This document shows, piece by piece, positions 19,558 to 31,049 of a stretch of 64,000 nt of DNA (position 1 is the stretch's first letter; the number at the start of each line of letters is the position of its first letter). This DNA is from Breviolum minutum Mf 1.05b.01 (Eukaryota; Sar; Dinophyceae; Suessiales; Symbiodiniaceae), in assembly GCA_000507305.1 (NCBI GenBank), contig DF239141.1:186001-250000 (forward strand). Reading direction: 5' to 3'. The notes beneath the pieces are model-generated. The model ran no database searches. It had not been told where the DNA came from and saw only the letters and a program-made list of their open reading frames with translations. The translations under genes and the position numbers were made by a program.

Positions 19558-19849
19558 GTATGTTAGTGGAATACAGACTCCCATAGTCGTTGCGAGCATT
19601 CTTTTTGTGCACAGGAAACTTTGGAACCACGCTTTGGCGACTGGGTCGCAGTGGAACAACTGTTGTCTCGTCGAACATTTGATGGATGGAAAAGTCTATC
19701 AAAACGGGTGATTCTTACTCTTGCTGTTTGTTTTTAGACCATTGGTCGCGGAAAAAAGATGTGGTTGTCATAATAAGGAGGATAGAGATTGAGGAATAGC
19801 TTGAACTCGCAAACGGAACTTGTTGCCCCCCAAAAAAGTAATTCTTACC

Positions 19850-19948
19850 TGTACACCCCCGATCAACATAGAACCTTAAAGTTATAATCTGGAAGATGTT
19901 TTTCCTTGGGCTGTATTCTCAGGTTCCAGCCGTTAATCTTTCCGTGTG
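19850..19948 (+). mobile_element. TIR family P element, diverged
   Basis: TGTACACCCCCGATCAACAT with AGAACCTTAAAG; then TGTATTCTCAGGTTCCAGCC and GTTAATCTTTCCGTGTG. The order matches 9690-9920. Confidence 0.5.
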
Positions 19949-19962
19949 CAAGTCCTCCCAAT

Positions 19963-20062
19963 TCCCATACCATCCATGTATGGTGTATTTACTGTACCTA
20001 CATTTTCCATAAGCGTCAACCAAATGTATATAGGTAAATACACCATACATGGATCCTGTGGG
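19963..20062 (+). mobile_element. TIR family E element
   Basis: CCCATACCATCCATGTATGG on the left and ACCATACATGGATCCTGTGG on the right, with GTGTATTTAC and GTAAATACAC facing each other. Confidence 0.8.
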
Positions 20063-20190
20063 ATTGGGTAAATCAAGGGCATGGAAATGGGTGGATGATG
20101 GTGGATGGTCAGGCCTCCAAACATCCTCAAAGAGGGGGAAAACAAAAACCCCTTTGGCTGCATCGTTTCCTTTCAGTAGACCAGTTTTGA

Positions 20191-20292
20191 TAGGGAAAAT
20201 GGTGGTACCCTTAACAATCAACCCTTATACACCTTATAATATCACGTGGGTATTGGGTATGTCCATCCCAAGGGTACCAGCATTTTCCCGAT
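20191..20292 (+). mobile_element. TIR family F element
   Basis: TAGGGAAAATGGTGGTACCC on the left; AAGGGTACCAGCATTTTCCC on the right; TTAACAATCAACCC and TATACACCTTATAAT inside. Confidence 0.8.
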
Positions 20293-20427
20293 GTTTTGTC
20301 CCATGAAATAGTCACAAGGGTAGGGCAAGGTACTTTTTGGCCAACATCAAAATTTGCATGTGTTTTTTTCTTGGCTTAGTTGTTTAGAGGAGAGTTTAGT
20401 GGAAAGTGAGGTTTGATTTGAATTAAG

Positions 20428-20566
20428 GTTCCCCTTAATGGGTGACCTTGGATTGGGAATTGGATGTCTCTTTGTCACCCAATTCAAGCAAACATGTGCA
20501 GAGATGTGCAGAGTTTTTTCTATATGCCTTCAAGGGCCGATATATGATGGCTATTGTAACATGCAG
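20428..20566 (+). CDS. Well-bounded candidate exon, product unknown
   Basis: GATTTGAATTAAG|G acceptor and AACATGCAG|GTAACG donor enclose 139 nt in an open frame: FPLMGDLGLGIGCLFVTQF, then KQTCAEMCRVFSICLQGPI, then YDGYCNMQ, ending in phase 0. Seven cysteines in about 46 residues. An ATG lies at codon 4 (20438), so a start here is also possible. No family recognised. Confidence 0.45.
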
Positions 20567-20698
20567 GTAACGGGTGTATTTATGAGCATGTGGAACTTTA
20601 CATGTTTGTCGTGTGTTGAAGAGTCTATGTTGGTATGGATAGAGCTTGAGAGAGATCGTTGTTGGCCTACTTCGTTGCACAGTTGCACAATATGCATA

Positions 20699-20724
20699 CG
20701 TCTCTCTCTCTCTCTCTCTCTCAC
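20699..20724. repeat. TC dinucleotide microsatellite
   Basis: About 12 CT units, immediately followed by ACTATTGCAG, so it could act as the pyrimidine tract of an acceptor. Confidence 0.9.
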
Positions 20725-20731
20725 TATTGCA

Positions 20732-20817
20732 GTACCTGGAGCTACAGTTCTGATGAATTTGCATGGCCCCCAGGCAATTACCCCATTGGCAGCCAAAAAT
20801 GTCGTTTTCTACAATAT
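20732..20817 (+). CDS. Candidate exon after the TC tract
   Basis: CTCTCTCACTATTGCAG is a very strong acceptor. One frame behind it reads PGATVLMNLHGPQAITPLAA, then KNVVFYNI, to a TAG. The phase does not match the 20566 donor directly, so an intermediate exon or another frame is needed. Confidence 0.35.
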
Positions 20818-21191
20818 ATAGTTCCTTTAATTAATATCAATATGAAAAGGTGCGATCAGACCTTCCTTAGCCAAAGGTTTGCACCACGTACCTTCGTATA
20901 CGACTCCACCACGTACATTTTTTGGGTGGGATTTTTAGGTACCATGAGAGATGGTAGTATATATGATATGTTTATATATAATATATATATACTGTATACA
21001 TTTCATATGAAATATATTTTTTCATACCTGATGCATCAAAAAAACTGTGTTTGGATACCCATCATCCCCCGCCCTTGGCTTCATCCATGTCGTTTTGAAC
21101 AACTTCAGCCACGACTCTGAGATCCCATCGCGGACAGCTGCGAGTTCATTACCAAATGTCACTTCGAGGTCCCGTTACATTGCTGTCAATG

Positions 21192-21310
21192 TTTAACCCT
21201 AAGGATCCATACCCTTCCCTAGAGTAGGTTTGATGGTCCCAATCCCATCCCCACAATAGGATTGTAGGGTTAATCCCTTTCTTAGGACATACCTGGATCC
21301 TTAGGGTAAA
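21192..21310. mobile_element. Palindrome-ended element O
   Basis: TTTAACCCTAAGGATCCATA on the left and CTGGATCCTTAGGGTAAA on the right. The core also folds back (CCCAATCCCATCCCCACAAT against GGATTGTAGGGTTAATCCC). Ends 6 bp before a family A element. Confidence 0.7.
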
Positions 21311-21316
21311 TGTCAC

Positions 21317-21417
21317 CTAGGTGGTGGTTTCAAATAGTTTTTGTGTTCACCCCTATATACCTAGAAAAATAATCCAAATTGACTAATATTTTTCAAGTGG
21401 GTTGAAACCACCAACTA
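21317..21417 (+). mobile_element. TIR family A element
   Basis: CTAGGTGGTGGTTTCAAAT to GGTTGAAACCACCAACTA, standard core with GACTAATATTTTTCAAGTGG. Confidence 0.85.
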
Positions 21418-21838
21418 CTCACTGATGTCCTGCTTTACATAGTTTTTTTGTTGAAACAAAGGATCTGTGAAAAACAAAATGACCCTGCCTTAAGGTCTTT
21501 TTAGGTTTGCTGGTACATGTTATTATTGTTGATGGTGTTTTCATATTTTTCTGTAATATATATGTATATATGTATACATTCATGTTGAGAGCCGAAAAAA
21601 TATATAGTTATTCATGTGAATTCATCCAACTGAATAGCAAGGGAGATGAAGCCACTACTACATTATTTTTTTCTTGATGTCAGTTGCCTCTGACTTTCTG
21701 ACTAAAATGGATGATGTCGTTGTAGCTTTGCCTATGCTGACTTGGTTTCTGCCACTGTTTGCATCAGGAGAATATGAATCCAGGCTGGTGATGAGATCAT
21801 TGGGAGCTGTGAGACATGTGAATTGATGACATGTCATA

Positions 21839-21939
21839 TCCTATAGGATCCATGGGACGAACGGTATATATTTACCTGCTAATTTACCATACAAACTAAG
21901 CAAATGTAGCTAAGTATACCCTACATGGATCATATGGGT
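21839..21939 (+). mobile_element. TIR family E element
   Basis: TCCTATAGGATCCATGGGAC on the left; CCCTACATGGATCATATGGG on the right; GGTATATATTTACCT and AAGTATACC inside. Confidence 0.75.
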
Positions 21940-22592
21940 ATAGTTGATGATGTTGTTCAGGTGAGCTAAATACAGGTATGTTCAGGTAGATTGATGTTTG
22001 GTCCTTTTGGGGCTAATAGTACCCGAGAAGACTAGACCAGACTATAACTATGTTTTCAACTTCTATATCTCATTGGTATGGCTCAACATCATCACCCGGA
22101 CCCCCCAACCAAAAAAAAAGAAATCCCAACATCCAAGTGTTCAACTGGATGACTTCACTTCGCTAAAAAACTCTTTGGTTTTTCTCATTGGTTCGTTGGA
22201 ACCCTTTCGCGAAACATTTTTGGGTCCCCAAACCACCACGCAGCGGAGCCCGTTTGCAGAATTCTATGGCTCCGAATTGTGGTGGGAGTTGGGGGAAGAA
22301 ACTCGGAACCGTGAAAAAGTGGGTATTGGATTTTGCCCGAAAAACAAACGAAGTCTGGACTAACAAAAATTGCCAGACCCAAAATATATTGGCAAGACTT
22401 GTTCAACAAAGAAAGATGCTTCTGATGTAATCAAAATCTATAGGCATGATATTTTGAATGTTTCTACTTCGAAGTAAGTTATGATCCATGGATAGTACAT
22501 AGAAATATGTTAGAGAGATACCTATTGCTAATTTGAGGCAAGCAAACCGCAGAGATCTATAGATTCGGTGCTATTAGGATTGTGTAATCGTA

Positions 22593-22593
22593 T

Positions 22594-22657
<64 letters not shown>

Positions 22658-22682
22658 CCATCACCATCACCATCACCATCAC

Positions 22683-22723
<41 letters not shown>

Positions 22724-22735
22724 CATACACATCAC

Positions 22736-22767
<32 letters not shown>

Positions 22768-22821
22768 CCATCATCACCATCACCATCACCATCACCATCA
22801 CCATCACCATCACCATCATCA
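22593..22821. repeat. ATC/ATCACC trinucleotide tract
   Basis: About 229 bp of ATC units in which blocks of ATC alternate with blocks of ATCACC hexamers, plus one ACATACACATC interruption near 22724. The hexamer blocks suggest separate rounds of local expansion. Confidence 0.95.
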
Positions 22822-23315
22822 CTGCAGTAGCGCTACCTACTTTATTCTCATACATCTCATAAATCGTGATATCTTAAGAAAGATTCCAAAAAAAGTACCC
22901 ACCTCGCCATCACCTATCGAACGTTTCAATTTGAAAAAACAATTCCATGATTTCTAGGTTCTTTGTGTGATAGGTTCCGGATCTCATTTGATTCGTCTAT
23001 ATCTTTCCAACTTTCAAAATTGCAGGGTTCCCTCACCTGAGGAGGGGAGAGGGGAGAGGCTGTGTAACTAATCCCCAAGAAAATTTATCGTTGGAAGGGG
23101 CCTTTTCTCCTTTTAAACTGTTCCCTGGAACCCTTTTTTTCAAGGGAACATTCCTTCATTTTCGGGGAAGTTAGTTGGTCTGAACATCTCCATCTCCCCC
23201 TGTGCTAAGGAAGATGTTCTTTTCTACATCACCACGTACCCCATCACTTACAAGGAGCCATATGGAGTTTCCACACATGTCGGGCCCCCATGTCATCCCA
23301 TGACGCCATGAGGCC

Positions 23316-23602
23316 ATGGGATTTTTCCATGATTTTTGCTGCATGATTAAGTATTTGGAAAAGTGCATGTCTAAGCGTCCAAACATGAACCAATTAAAAA
23401 CATGGACAAAAAAAACACCTTGGATATTCAACTTGACTTTGGGTCCATCTACCCGGTGGAGCACCACGACCTTAAACATGGACAGACTTGAGAGTCCCAG
23501 TCCATCCGACCATTCTCCAAGTGTTTCAAGCCGACACCGCTTGGTGGTGCCAGAAAGTACCAAAGATTGAAGAGGGTAGAAGTAGACTTCTGACAATTTC
23601 AT
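23316..23602 (+). CDS. Region open on both strands, uncertain
   Basis: A plus frame ends TLNMDRLESPSPSDHSPSV, then SSRHRLVVPESTKD and TGA. A second plus frame runs 23488-23877, and a 143-codon minus ORF covers 23171-23602. Low stop density suggests coding origin, but frame and strand are unresolved. Confidence 0.25.
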
Positions 23603-24071
23603 ACCAATGTCAATATACCTTCTCCAATATCCTACATACCAATACCTGCTTCCAATACACTAGAAGAGTCCAACATAGTCATACCAATTTCATTTACCTA
23701 CAATACCTGCTAGCTGGAAGCTTCCAACACTTTGGAGGAAAAAGGTTAGATTTGACGGGACGATTCGAGTTTCATGGTTGGAGAATCCAGCATTTTTTGT
23801 TACGTTACCGCGCATCAGCAAATCTCACCCTGCATCATGCCTATAGCGGGTATCAATTCTACATCACAAATTCATAGCAGAAGAGCTCTGGTTTTTCAAT
23901 GGTTTTTTGGGGTTGAAATTATCACAGAAAGCTCCTCGATAAGACTCAAACCTGCGGATTTGTCTTGATGTTTTTTTTGTTTCGGGTTTGTTTGTGTTGA
24001 ATCTTTTCACTCGAGACCTGACATATGAGTTGGGAGCGAAAGGCATTTTTTGAGTCGCACCAGCTAAAGAA

Positions 24072-24398
24072 ATGGATCAACATGGATCAACATGCAACAT
24101 GAATAAACATGGGATTTGCATGGCTGTTCGCCATCATAAGTGGTTGGTCAGATTTCTTCCATCAACAGTACTGGATAACTCGGAACTGGGGTACGGCCAC
24201 CTGCCCCTTCATCCAGGGATCCCGAGTCCCAACACCTCCCCATGGGGCTGGAGGAGTACTCTGAAGGGGATCCATTCTTTGCGCCACGTGTTGGTACAGA
24301 GCTTCTCACTGGTGTACCTTGATGATGGAAGATACTTGGGAGGTTGTTGTTGGACTATGTTCGTTCCGTATTTTGCATGGTTTGAGGTTGAGGTGTAG
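24072..24398 (+). CDS. Candidate coding block, 108 codons
   Basis: Open from ATG 24072, with SELGYGHLPLHPGIPSPNTS in the middle and VQSFSLVYLDDGRYLGG near the end. GC-rich from 24180 to 24290. No clear donor. Possibly one or two exons. Product unknown. Confidence 0.3.
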   Translation: MDQHGSTCNMNKHGICMAVRHHKWLVRFLPSTVLDNSELGYGHLPLHPGIPSPNTSPWGWRSTLKGIHSLRHVLVQSFSLVYLDDGRYLGGCCWTMFVPYFAWFEVEV

Positions 24399-24593
24399 GA
24401 AGTAGCAGATCAGGATGTGTTTTCCATTATATATGTACTCTAATCCTTGTCTTAAATTAAACGGCTTTGGGACTTTAGGTATAATTATTGACCAGTCGAC
24501 CGGTGCACATTCTGGAGGAATTTCCCACCCGAATCGGTTGAGCAAGGGATTCTTGCAGTATACCGCAGTTCTTTTGTTTTGGTGAATTACAAT

Positions 24594-24708
24594 CTAGGTG
24601 GTGGTCTCAGATATATTCAAAGATTTGTTTATTTTCACCCTTACTTTGGGAAACGATCCAGTTTGACCAGCATAATTACTCTTCAATTGGGTTGAAACCA
24701 CCACCTAG
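24594..24708 (+). mobile_element. TIR family A element
   Basis: CTAGGTGGTGGTCTCAGAT to GGTTGAAACCACCACCTAG. Longer than average because of an ATTCAAAGATTTGTT insertion near the left. Confidence 0.8.
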
Positions 24709-26070
24709 ATAATCATTTAGATCTCCATAGGTGATTCTTAGCAGATCTTAGCAGTTTTTTTGGGGCTCCCATGTGTCATGTTTGCAGGCCACTGGCTCCG
24801 CATAGAGAGAGAGGAACACTCATGAACACGCTTCATGCATCGTTATTAATATATACATTGATTGATTCATACATATTATAGATTTATATTTATATACAAG
24901 ACAATACATTGATCTATACATTGAAGTACTTGGTGAAGAACAGATGAGAACCCAATGACCAACTTTAACATAATTCTAACTCTCATCAGCAGAGGGATAA
25001 CTGCAGTATTGAACAGGTGTCACTTATACTACTGGCCTTGGAAAGATTTGTTGGCCCTACAAGCCACCAATTGGGTTATAAGACCAGTTCCCAAGCCCAA
25101 CTGTTCAGTGAAGGTTGAACATACGCATATCTCCTTTTATATCAACATATGTTTACAGATCAACTGAAAACTATTAGACTCCATAAGAGATTCCGTTTCC
25201 CTGCAATATTCCATTTCTGGGAACTATGGCCGGCCAACCTATATAAATTGATTTCCTAATATCATTGAACAAATCATGCTGAGTAGCTGAGATATATGAA
25301 GCCCTTGGCTAGAAAGACAAGATTCTCTATCTTAACTGCTGAGCCGTGCTTCCATCATTTGGTTTTACCGTGTGACTCTTGACACCACATTTTCCAAGGT
25401 CAATTTGGCTGCTGAAGACAGGACAGGGGTGGGTGGCGGAGGTGAACATGACTGCACAGTGGTTGGCAAAACGTAAGATGAACTGAAGAACTGGGGCTTG
25501 TTACATGCTTGTTGCACATGACACGCCGATAGTGTGCCTATTTTTTCTTCAGAGGTTCGTGCAGCTCGCTGACATGTCAATGGGAGAATGACTTGATTGT
25601 ATACACTTACTGTTTTTTTGTTTTCTGCAAAAGTATTATATGATCATATGGCTATTAGACAGTGTACATATCAGTACGTATTTTTGGTCATGCCCAAACC
25701 CCATAATTTCTTTTGATGAAGGAAGTCTATTGACTCTTGACCTTCATTATCCAGCTGTTACAGTGTTTAGGCAGGGCCCAATATATACAATTAATATCAA
25801 TGAATGTATTTATGTACTATTGTACCTAGTGTTATATATATATATATATTGAAAATATACATATAAATATATACATGTGTATATGACCATACCCTGCCAT
25901 TTGCCTTGCAAGCAATAAGTGTTCTCAGGCCTCCCGAAGGTGGTCGCATTCCTCGACGAGTTTACTTCCAAATGTCGTATTTCCAAGAAAGCCGTGGCAG
26001 CTCGGTGACGACATGGGATGGATATTGATGGAAACAAATTCTATGCTGCACCAGTATGTTGTTTTTTGTT

Positions 26071-26491
<421 letters not shown>

Positions 26492-26617
26492 GCACTGTTG
26501 AATGTGTTTGTTAACACCATCCAATGAAGGTCCCCAATGGGTTTGCTGCTCAATTTTCCAGACGAAATTCAAGATTATCTTCCTGCAAATACCGTCTTGA
26601 ATAGAACATGTTTGTAG

Positions 26618-26984
26618 GTGCACATTGGGTTTGTTCATTTTCATAAAGGGCCACCTATTGACCTTCAAGTCCCACTCAGTGTGTACGTTGGGAAACTCCC
26701 CAACCTTGCCGCCACAAGGATCATTACATTTGGTCGAATTATAGCTGATGAAGGCAAATCCCCTCATTTGAACAAAATCCAGGGTGGTGAAATATTGTTA
26801 TTTGGCCTTGACACAATTTTTGTAGGGGATCCCCGTAAACTTAAACCTTCACCCGCCACTGTTTTACTGTGTGTGGATTGCCAGCCGTTTTTCCGGCATG
26901 ACACTTTTACTCTGAGAGATTCTGAGAGTGACATGCCACCAACTGACCTTTCACTCCCATTATTTTATATACATGCCCTTTCAG
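26618..26984 (+). CDS. Longest well-bounded candidate exon, product unknown
   Basis: The acceptor CATGTTTGTAG|GTG is followed by 122 stop-free codons and the consensus donor CCCTTTCAG|GTATGT. The product starts VHIGFVHFHKGPPIDLQVPL, continues SVYVGKLPNLAATRIITFG, has GGEILLFGLDTIFVGDPRK in the middle and ends DMPPTDLSLPLFYIHALS. It alternates beta-like hydrophobic strands with loops, as in a soluble domain. Start phase 0, end phase 1. Chance openness of this length is improbable for such AT-rich DNA. No family recognised. It lies 127 bp after the GTT tract. Confidence 0.55.
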
Positions 26985-27292
26985 GTATGTCCACGAGTGA
27001 GAAAAATCGAACTGGTCCCAACTGGTGGTCTTTTCAAACGGAGAATTTTCCCAAAGAGTCCTGCATGTGCCTGAATTAGCACTGTATGTGTTCATGTTTT
27101 GGGGGCATCCCGCACCCACGAACGGTCAAATGATAAATTCTTCATTTGTGAGAAGGGTTGAACGCGTCCAATATAATTTACTATAGGTATGCTGCACCCA
27201 AAATATATCTCATTACAGGTATGTACAATAAGATTAGAAAAGTAGATGCCCAGCAGTTTTCATCAACTCTTTAAGTATAGCTCACAGTTATT

Positions 27293-27552
27293 TTGAATTC
27301 CAAGCTGGTGCAAGGGTGTGTAGCTGAGTCCTACATCTTTTGGCCCCCCATGTTTTGCTCCAACTTCAAAGCTCTCAACCGTTTTGCAGAACAAAAGAAG
27401 TTGGTGAACTCGGATTTGGTCTTGTCAGAGTTTGATGAAGATACCACTGACAGTTCCTTGGGATTTGCGAAAAAAATTGCAGTGGGAGGACGGACAGACG
27501 GACATGGTGGTGTAGGTTCACTGTTGTGTGGTGGAAACAGGGATGAGTACAG
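27293..27552 (+). CDS. Candidate exon, product unknown
   Basis: The frame contains GCVAESYIFWPPMFCSNFKA, then LNRFAEQKKLVNSDLVLSEF, then DEDTTDSSLGFAKKIAVGG. It ends at donor AGTACAG|GTTGGT. The left boundary is unclear (possible acceptor ATTCCAAG). The acidic DEDTTDSS stretch and glycine-rich end look like a real protein. It probably belongs to the same gene as 26618-26984. Confidence 0.45.
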
Positions 27553-27903
27553 GTTGGTTGATGGATATAAAAGGCAAATATGTGGAATTGTTTAGCTCCT
27601 TGTTGTGTATCATGGTGTGAGTTCTCAGTTTGAAAACCTAAACAAGCATGCGTTGATCTTCTTCAGCGGCGACTCATTTGGCAACCATAGCTACTTAGAC
27701 TTGGCAATCAAATGATCTGAGAAATTGTTGGAATTGGGTGCCCATCATCGACAACGTATACAGTAACTTACTGCCGTTTAGAAGCATCAAGAAACACTTC
27801 AGCCTTACAATCGGAAGACCTGTGATAATCAAAGTATAGAGGAACATCGGAGATATAAGATAAACAAGGCAGACTAAACACTGAACAGGCACCAAACAAT
27901 TCT

Positions 27904-28023
27904 GGTCAGGTACCTAAGATGGGGGAATCCGAAAACCTATATAAGCTGTATGGCTACGGTTTATGTAAGGGAAGTTTCCCCACCCCCAACATAGCTAAAC
28001 ATAAGGTTCAGGAAACCCCCCCT
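27904..28023 (+). mobile_element. TIR family H element
   Basis: GGTCAGGTACCTAAGATGGG, then CCGAAAACCTATATAAGCTG, as in the copy at 41048. The right arm is eroded (AAGGTTCAGGAAACC). Confidence 0.65.
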
Positions 28024-28743
28024 TTTAAAAGTACAACATGTTAAAGATGTTGGGAGTGTTCTGAGCCGATCTTTGCACTGAGCTGTGTACTATCTCATGT
28101 TGAAGTTCGAAGCCTTGGGCTGGCAAGACTTGATGAACGAATTCCAATTGCCGCTTGGAGATTGATATCCCAACAAGAATAAGCTGCGACACGGGGGGTT
28201 GTTGGTTGTGTTTAAAGATGCTTTTTTTTGGGGGGAGACACCCAGGAACAAGAGGTGGGGGAAAAGGATGCTGTAACCACCAGTTGATGGAGTTGGTTGA
28301 AGAAAATCATTTGAAAAGCAGGAAGGTCATTGGAAAGTGTTCATTCAAGTTATAAGCAGGTTTTTTGGGGAGGTTGTGCAGGAAGTTTATGGTGCAAGGT
28401 TTTGGTTACTGTAGATTGATTTCTGACCAACGAGCCACCTGTGGTTGAGATGATATGTCTTGTTTCACCCGACATCATCTTGCAAAAACAGACACTTTGT
28501 TTAGATGTTAAAGATTTGACGCTCTTGTCGGGTCAATGATGTGAATAAGTGATTAATAAGTGCAGACTTGAATTTTGAACAAGGCTTGTTTTTTTCCACT
28601 AATGATCATCATGATCATGAGTTAGGATATTCCATGGGCCTGTGAACGATGGAAAGTGAATGTTGCTGCAAGGTGGGGATATCCCAAACATCTTGCCTGT
28701 ATGAGTTGAACGTTGACATAAAACCTCCACATTGATCCACTTT

Positions 28744-28879
28744 GGCCCGGTGTTATAAATGGAGTGAAATGGGGCCCCCCTATAAATGGCCGAAAATAAA
28801 TGGGTAACTGGGGTTAAAACCCTACGTACTTATAGGGGTTATAACTCCATTTGTAACGATCGTAGGGGCCCACCTTGTC
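28744..28879 (+). mobile_element. TIR family G element, long form
   Basis: GGCCGAAAATAAATGGGTAA and GTTATAACTCCATTTGTAAC match 53857-53997. Right end TAGGGGCCCACCTTGT is clean; the left end is degraded. Confidence 0.7.
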
Positions 28880-29065
28880 ATCAATCCTTTTGCAAAGGAC
28901 CTTAAGGTTTTTCCGAGGTTTCCCAAGATGTTCTCTCATTTTTTCTTGTTTGCCACTTTTTTTTGGTGATATTTGAGTCCAGCTGGGGAAACAAAAGAAC
29001 GTATGGGTTCAACAGCGGGCTTAAACGAATAGCAAATGACCTGAGGATGAACAGAATGATGGAGG

Positions 29066-29141
29066 TTTGGATGATGATTTTCTCCTTTTAATTTTGGGTA
29101 ATTTTTTTAGGTTCCAAATGTTAATTTTCCGGGGTGTAAAG
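29066..29141 (+). mobile_element. TIR family P element, right half
   Basis: GATGATTTTCTCC, then TTTAGGTTCCAAATGTTAAT and TTTCCGGGGTGTA. The left arm is not recognisable. Confidence 0.45.
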
Positions 29142-29269
29142 AGTAACAGTATATTCAAGTATGTATGTTATATATACACCGTGCGACAGCATTTACCGAG
29201 ACAACTGTATCAACTGGCATTGTGTGATAGTGTGTGTGTGTGTTATCGATCAAAGCCTTTCTGCCAAGC

Positions 29270-29495
29270 CGGTGGAACTGCGCCAAGGCCATACCATGTC
29301 GTGTCCTCAATTGGGGGATATCCCCGGGTGTGGAGTGATTCAGTAGTAATCGAAAAATCCACCATGGATGTGTTACAGATGTATTTTTGTGAATTGGAAA
29401 CATATGGAAGCATGGTGATTTTCAGGCAGTTCTGTGTGTGTGTTTGCCTTAGGGTAGATGGGGAAATAATCAATGAAAGGGAGGTGCACAAGTGA
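29270..29495 (+). CDS. Candidate coding block
   Basis: Part of a 142-codon plus ORF. The portion TAPRPYHVVSSIGGYPRVWS, then DSVVIEKSTMDVLQMYFC, then ELETYGSMVIFRQ looks most coding-like. Possible donors are GATTTTCAG|GC and AGG|GTAGAT. A minus ORF overlaps. Product unknown. Confidence 0.3.
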
Positions 29496-30072
29496 CCTCA
29501 GTTGCATTTTTTGTTTGATGGACATGCGTTATATGATCTAGATAGATTCTGTAATTTGACTGGTTGATTGATCCATGTTAGTTAGTGGGTTGGGCCTGCC
29601 CTATGATTTCTGTTTGTTTGTGGGTCCACCTTTTCTCAATCCTGGCATATTTTTGGTTTGGCACCGATGAGGTTTATGGAATTCTCTACTGTCTCATTGG
29701 CCACTTGGTGAAACTTCATGTTTGCTGCTTATCGCTTCTGTTTACAGCACTTTGAGGTGAAGTGTGTGCTTGTTTTGGTTCATTGTTCTGTATATGGCAA
29801 TGTCATGTGGAGATTACAGTATTTATAAATATATATATATATATAATTTGACCCGAAGATGACACCAGTTGATTTCGAAAGCTATTTGGACAATGATATA
29901 ATTCTCTTATATAAATTGGTAATGCTCGATGAGGGCATTCACCATTTGAGACGATTCCAGTTGCTATATCCACCTCTCATCCACGTGGAAACCCATGAAA
30001 GCTACCCTAGTGTTTCAAAGCAAACATGTGCACAGCTGTGAGTGTGCCCTAGCAATTGTTCCTTCCATATTT

Positions 30073-30231
30073 CATAGGGAAAATGGTGGTACCCTTGGGA
30101 TGGTACCCTTAATAGTCAACCCCATATACACCTTATATAGTGGGTATTTACTGGGTATACCCCTTTTAAGGGGCTTCTTGGGGGTCAAACAGCTAGGGTA
30201 CCATCCCAAGGGTACCATCATTTTCCCTATG
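30073..30231 (+). mobile_element. TIR family F element, best copy
   Basis: CATAGGGAAAATGGTGGTAC, then CCTTGGGATGGTACCCT on the left mirror AGGGTACCATCCCAAGG and GTACCATCATTTTCCCTATG on the right, about 37-bp arms. The interior carries TATACACCTTATATAGTGGG and CCCCTTTTAAGGGG. Confidence 0.85.
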
Positions 30232-30351
30232 AATAAATATTCCTCCACATTGCACAACAAACAACCTACATACTTGAAACATGTAGACTGGTTTTGGTCA
30301 AGTTGGACGAGTCCATCTACACTTTCTTGAAAGTCAAGGCATGGATTTCCC

Positions 30352-30443
30352 CCCATAGAATCCATGGGACTCCTATATTTGCCTACATTTAGTTGATATT
30401 TACAGTACATGTAGGCAAATATACCATACATGGATCCTATGGG
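30352..30443 (+). mobile_element. TIR family E element
   Basis: CCCATAGAATCCATGGGACT to CATACATGGATCCTATGGG; the interior has TGCCTACATTTAGTTGATAT facing ACATGTAGGCAAATATACC. Confidence 0.8.
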
Positions 30444-30722
30444 TCATATTTTGCGTCGTTGGCCAGATGTTTTGTCTCCCATCTTTGGTGACAAAGTAAC
30501 GCTGGCGCAGTTTTCAGGTGGACGCCTGTTGTGTTGAGGGGAAGAACATGTTTATATAGCCCATATATATGAATTATGTTTATATCTTTATACGCATGTA
30601 TATTTGATTAATATGTATTTATTTGTTATGAGTTATGGATGTATTTGTCTATCTATTTGTTTTGTTTTATTCATGTATTTATTCATGTTTGAATACATGA
30701 TAAACCACCTCGATTTTTGCAG

Positions 30723-30864
30723 ATGGCAACCAGTTGTTCATTCCTCTGGGGGGGTGATAAAGTATGATGCAACAAGAAATTCGAAAAGTTTGGGGTTTGC
30801 GGGGTTTCCTCATCTCTGTGACCCTGAACCCAAGGATTGGGCGCAGTGGGTGCCACTCTGGTAG
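30723..30864 (+). CDS. Candidate exon, product unknown
   Basis: CTCGATTTTTGCAG|A acceptor, then WQPVVHSSGGVIKYDATRNS, then KSLGFAGFPHLCDPEPKDW, then AQWVPLW and TAG. The end is either a stop or a donor at CTCTG|GTAGCA. A GC-richer block with good amino-acid texture. Minus-strand ORFs overlap but lack splice support. No family recognised. Confidence 0.45.
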
Positions 30865-31049
30865 CATGGGCTGGCATTCGCCTCAAGGCCTGACTTTTTT
30901 TGAAGACGATTCCAATAAAACAAGCTCGGCTACCTGGACCTTCCCAAGGGTGTCAAATTTCACCTCCCCAAAGGTCTGTTTTTGGTGGTTAAGGGGCCCA
31001 CTTTTAAGACCCTTGGAGGATTCAGGTAGGAAGTTAGGATGCTCTCGCG

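Noticed and set aside
22593-22821. Possible CRISPR array or protein repeat
   Set aside because: It is a continuous trinucleotide microsatellite with no spacers.
23171-23602. 143-codon minus ORF
   Set aside because: Overlaps plus frames of equal quality; strand cannot be decided from sequence alone.
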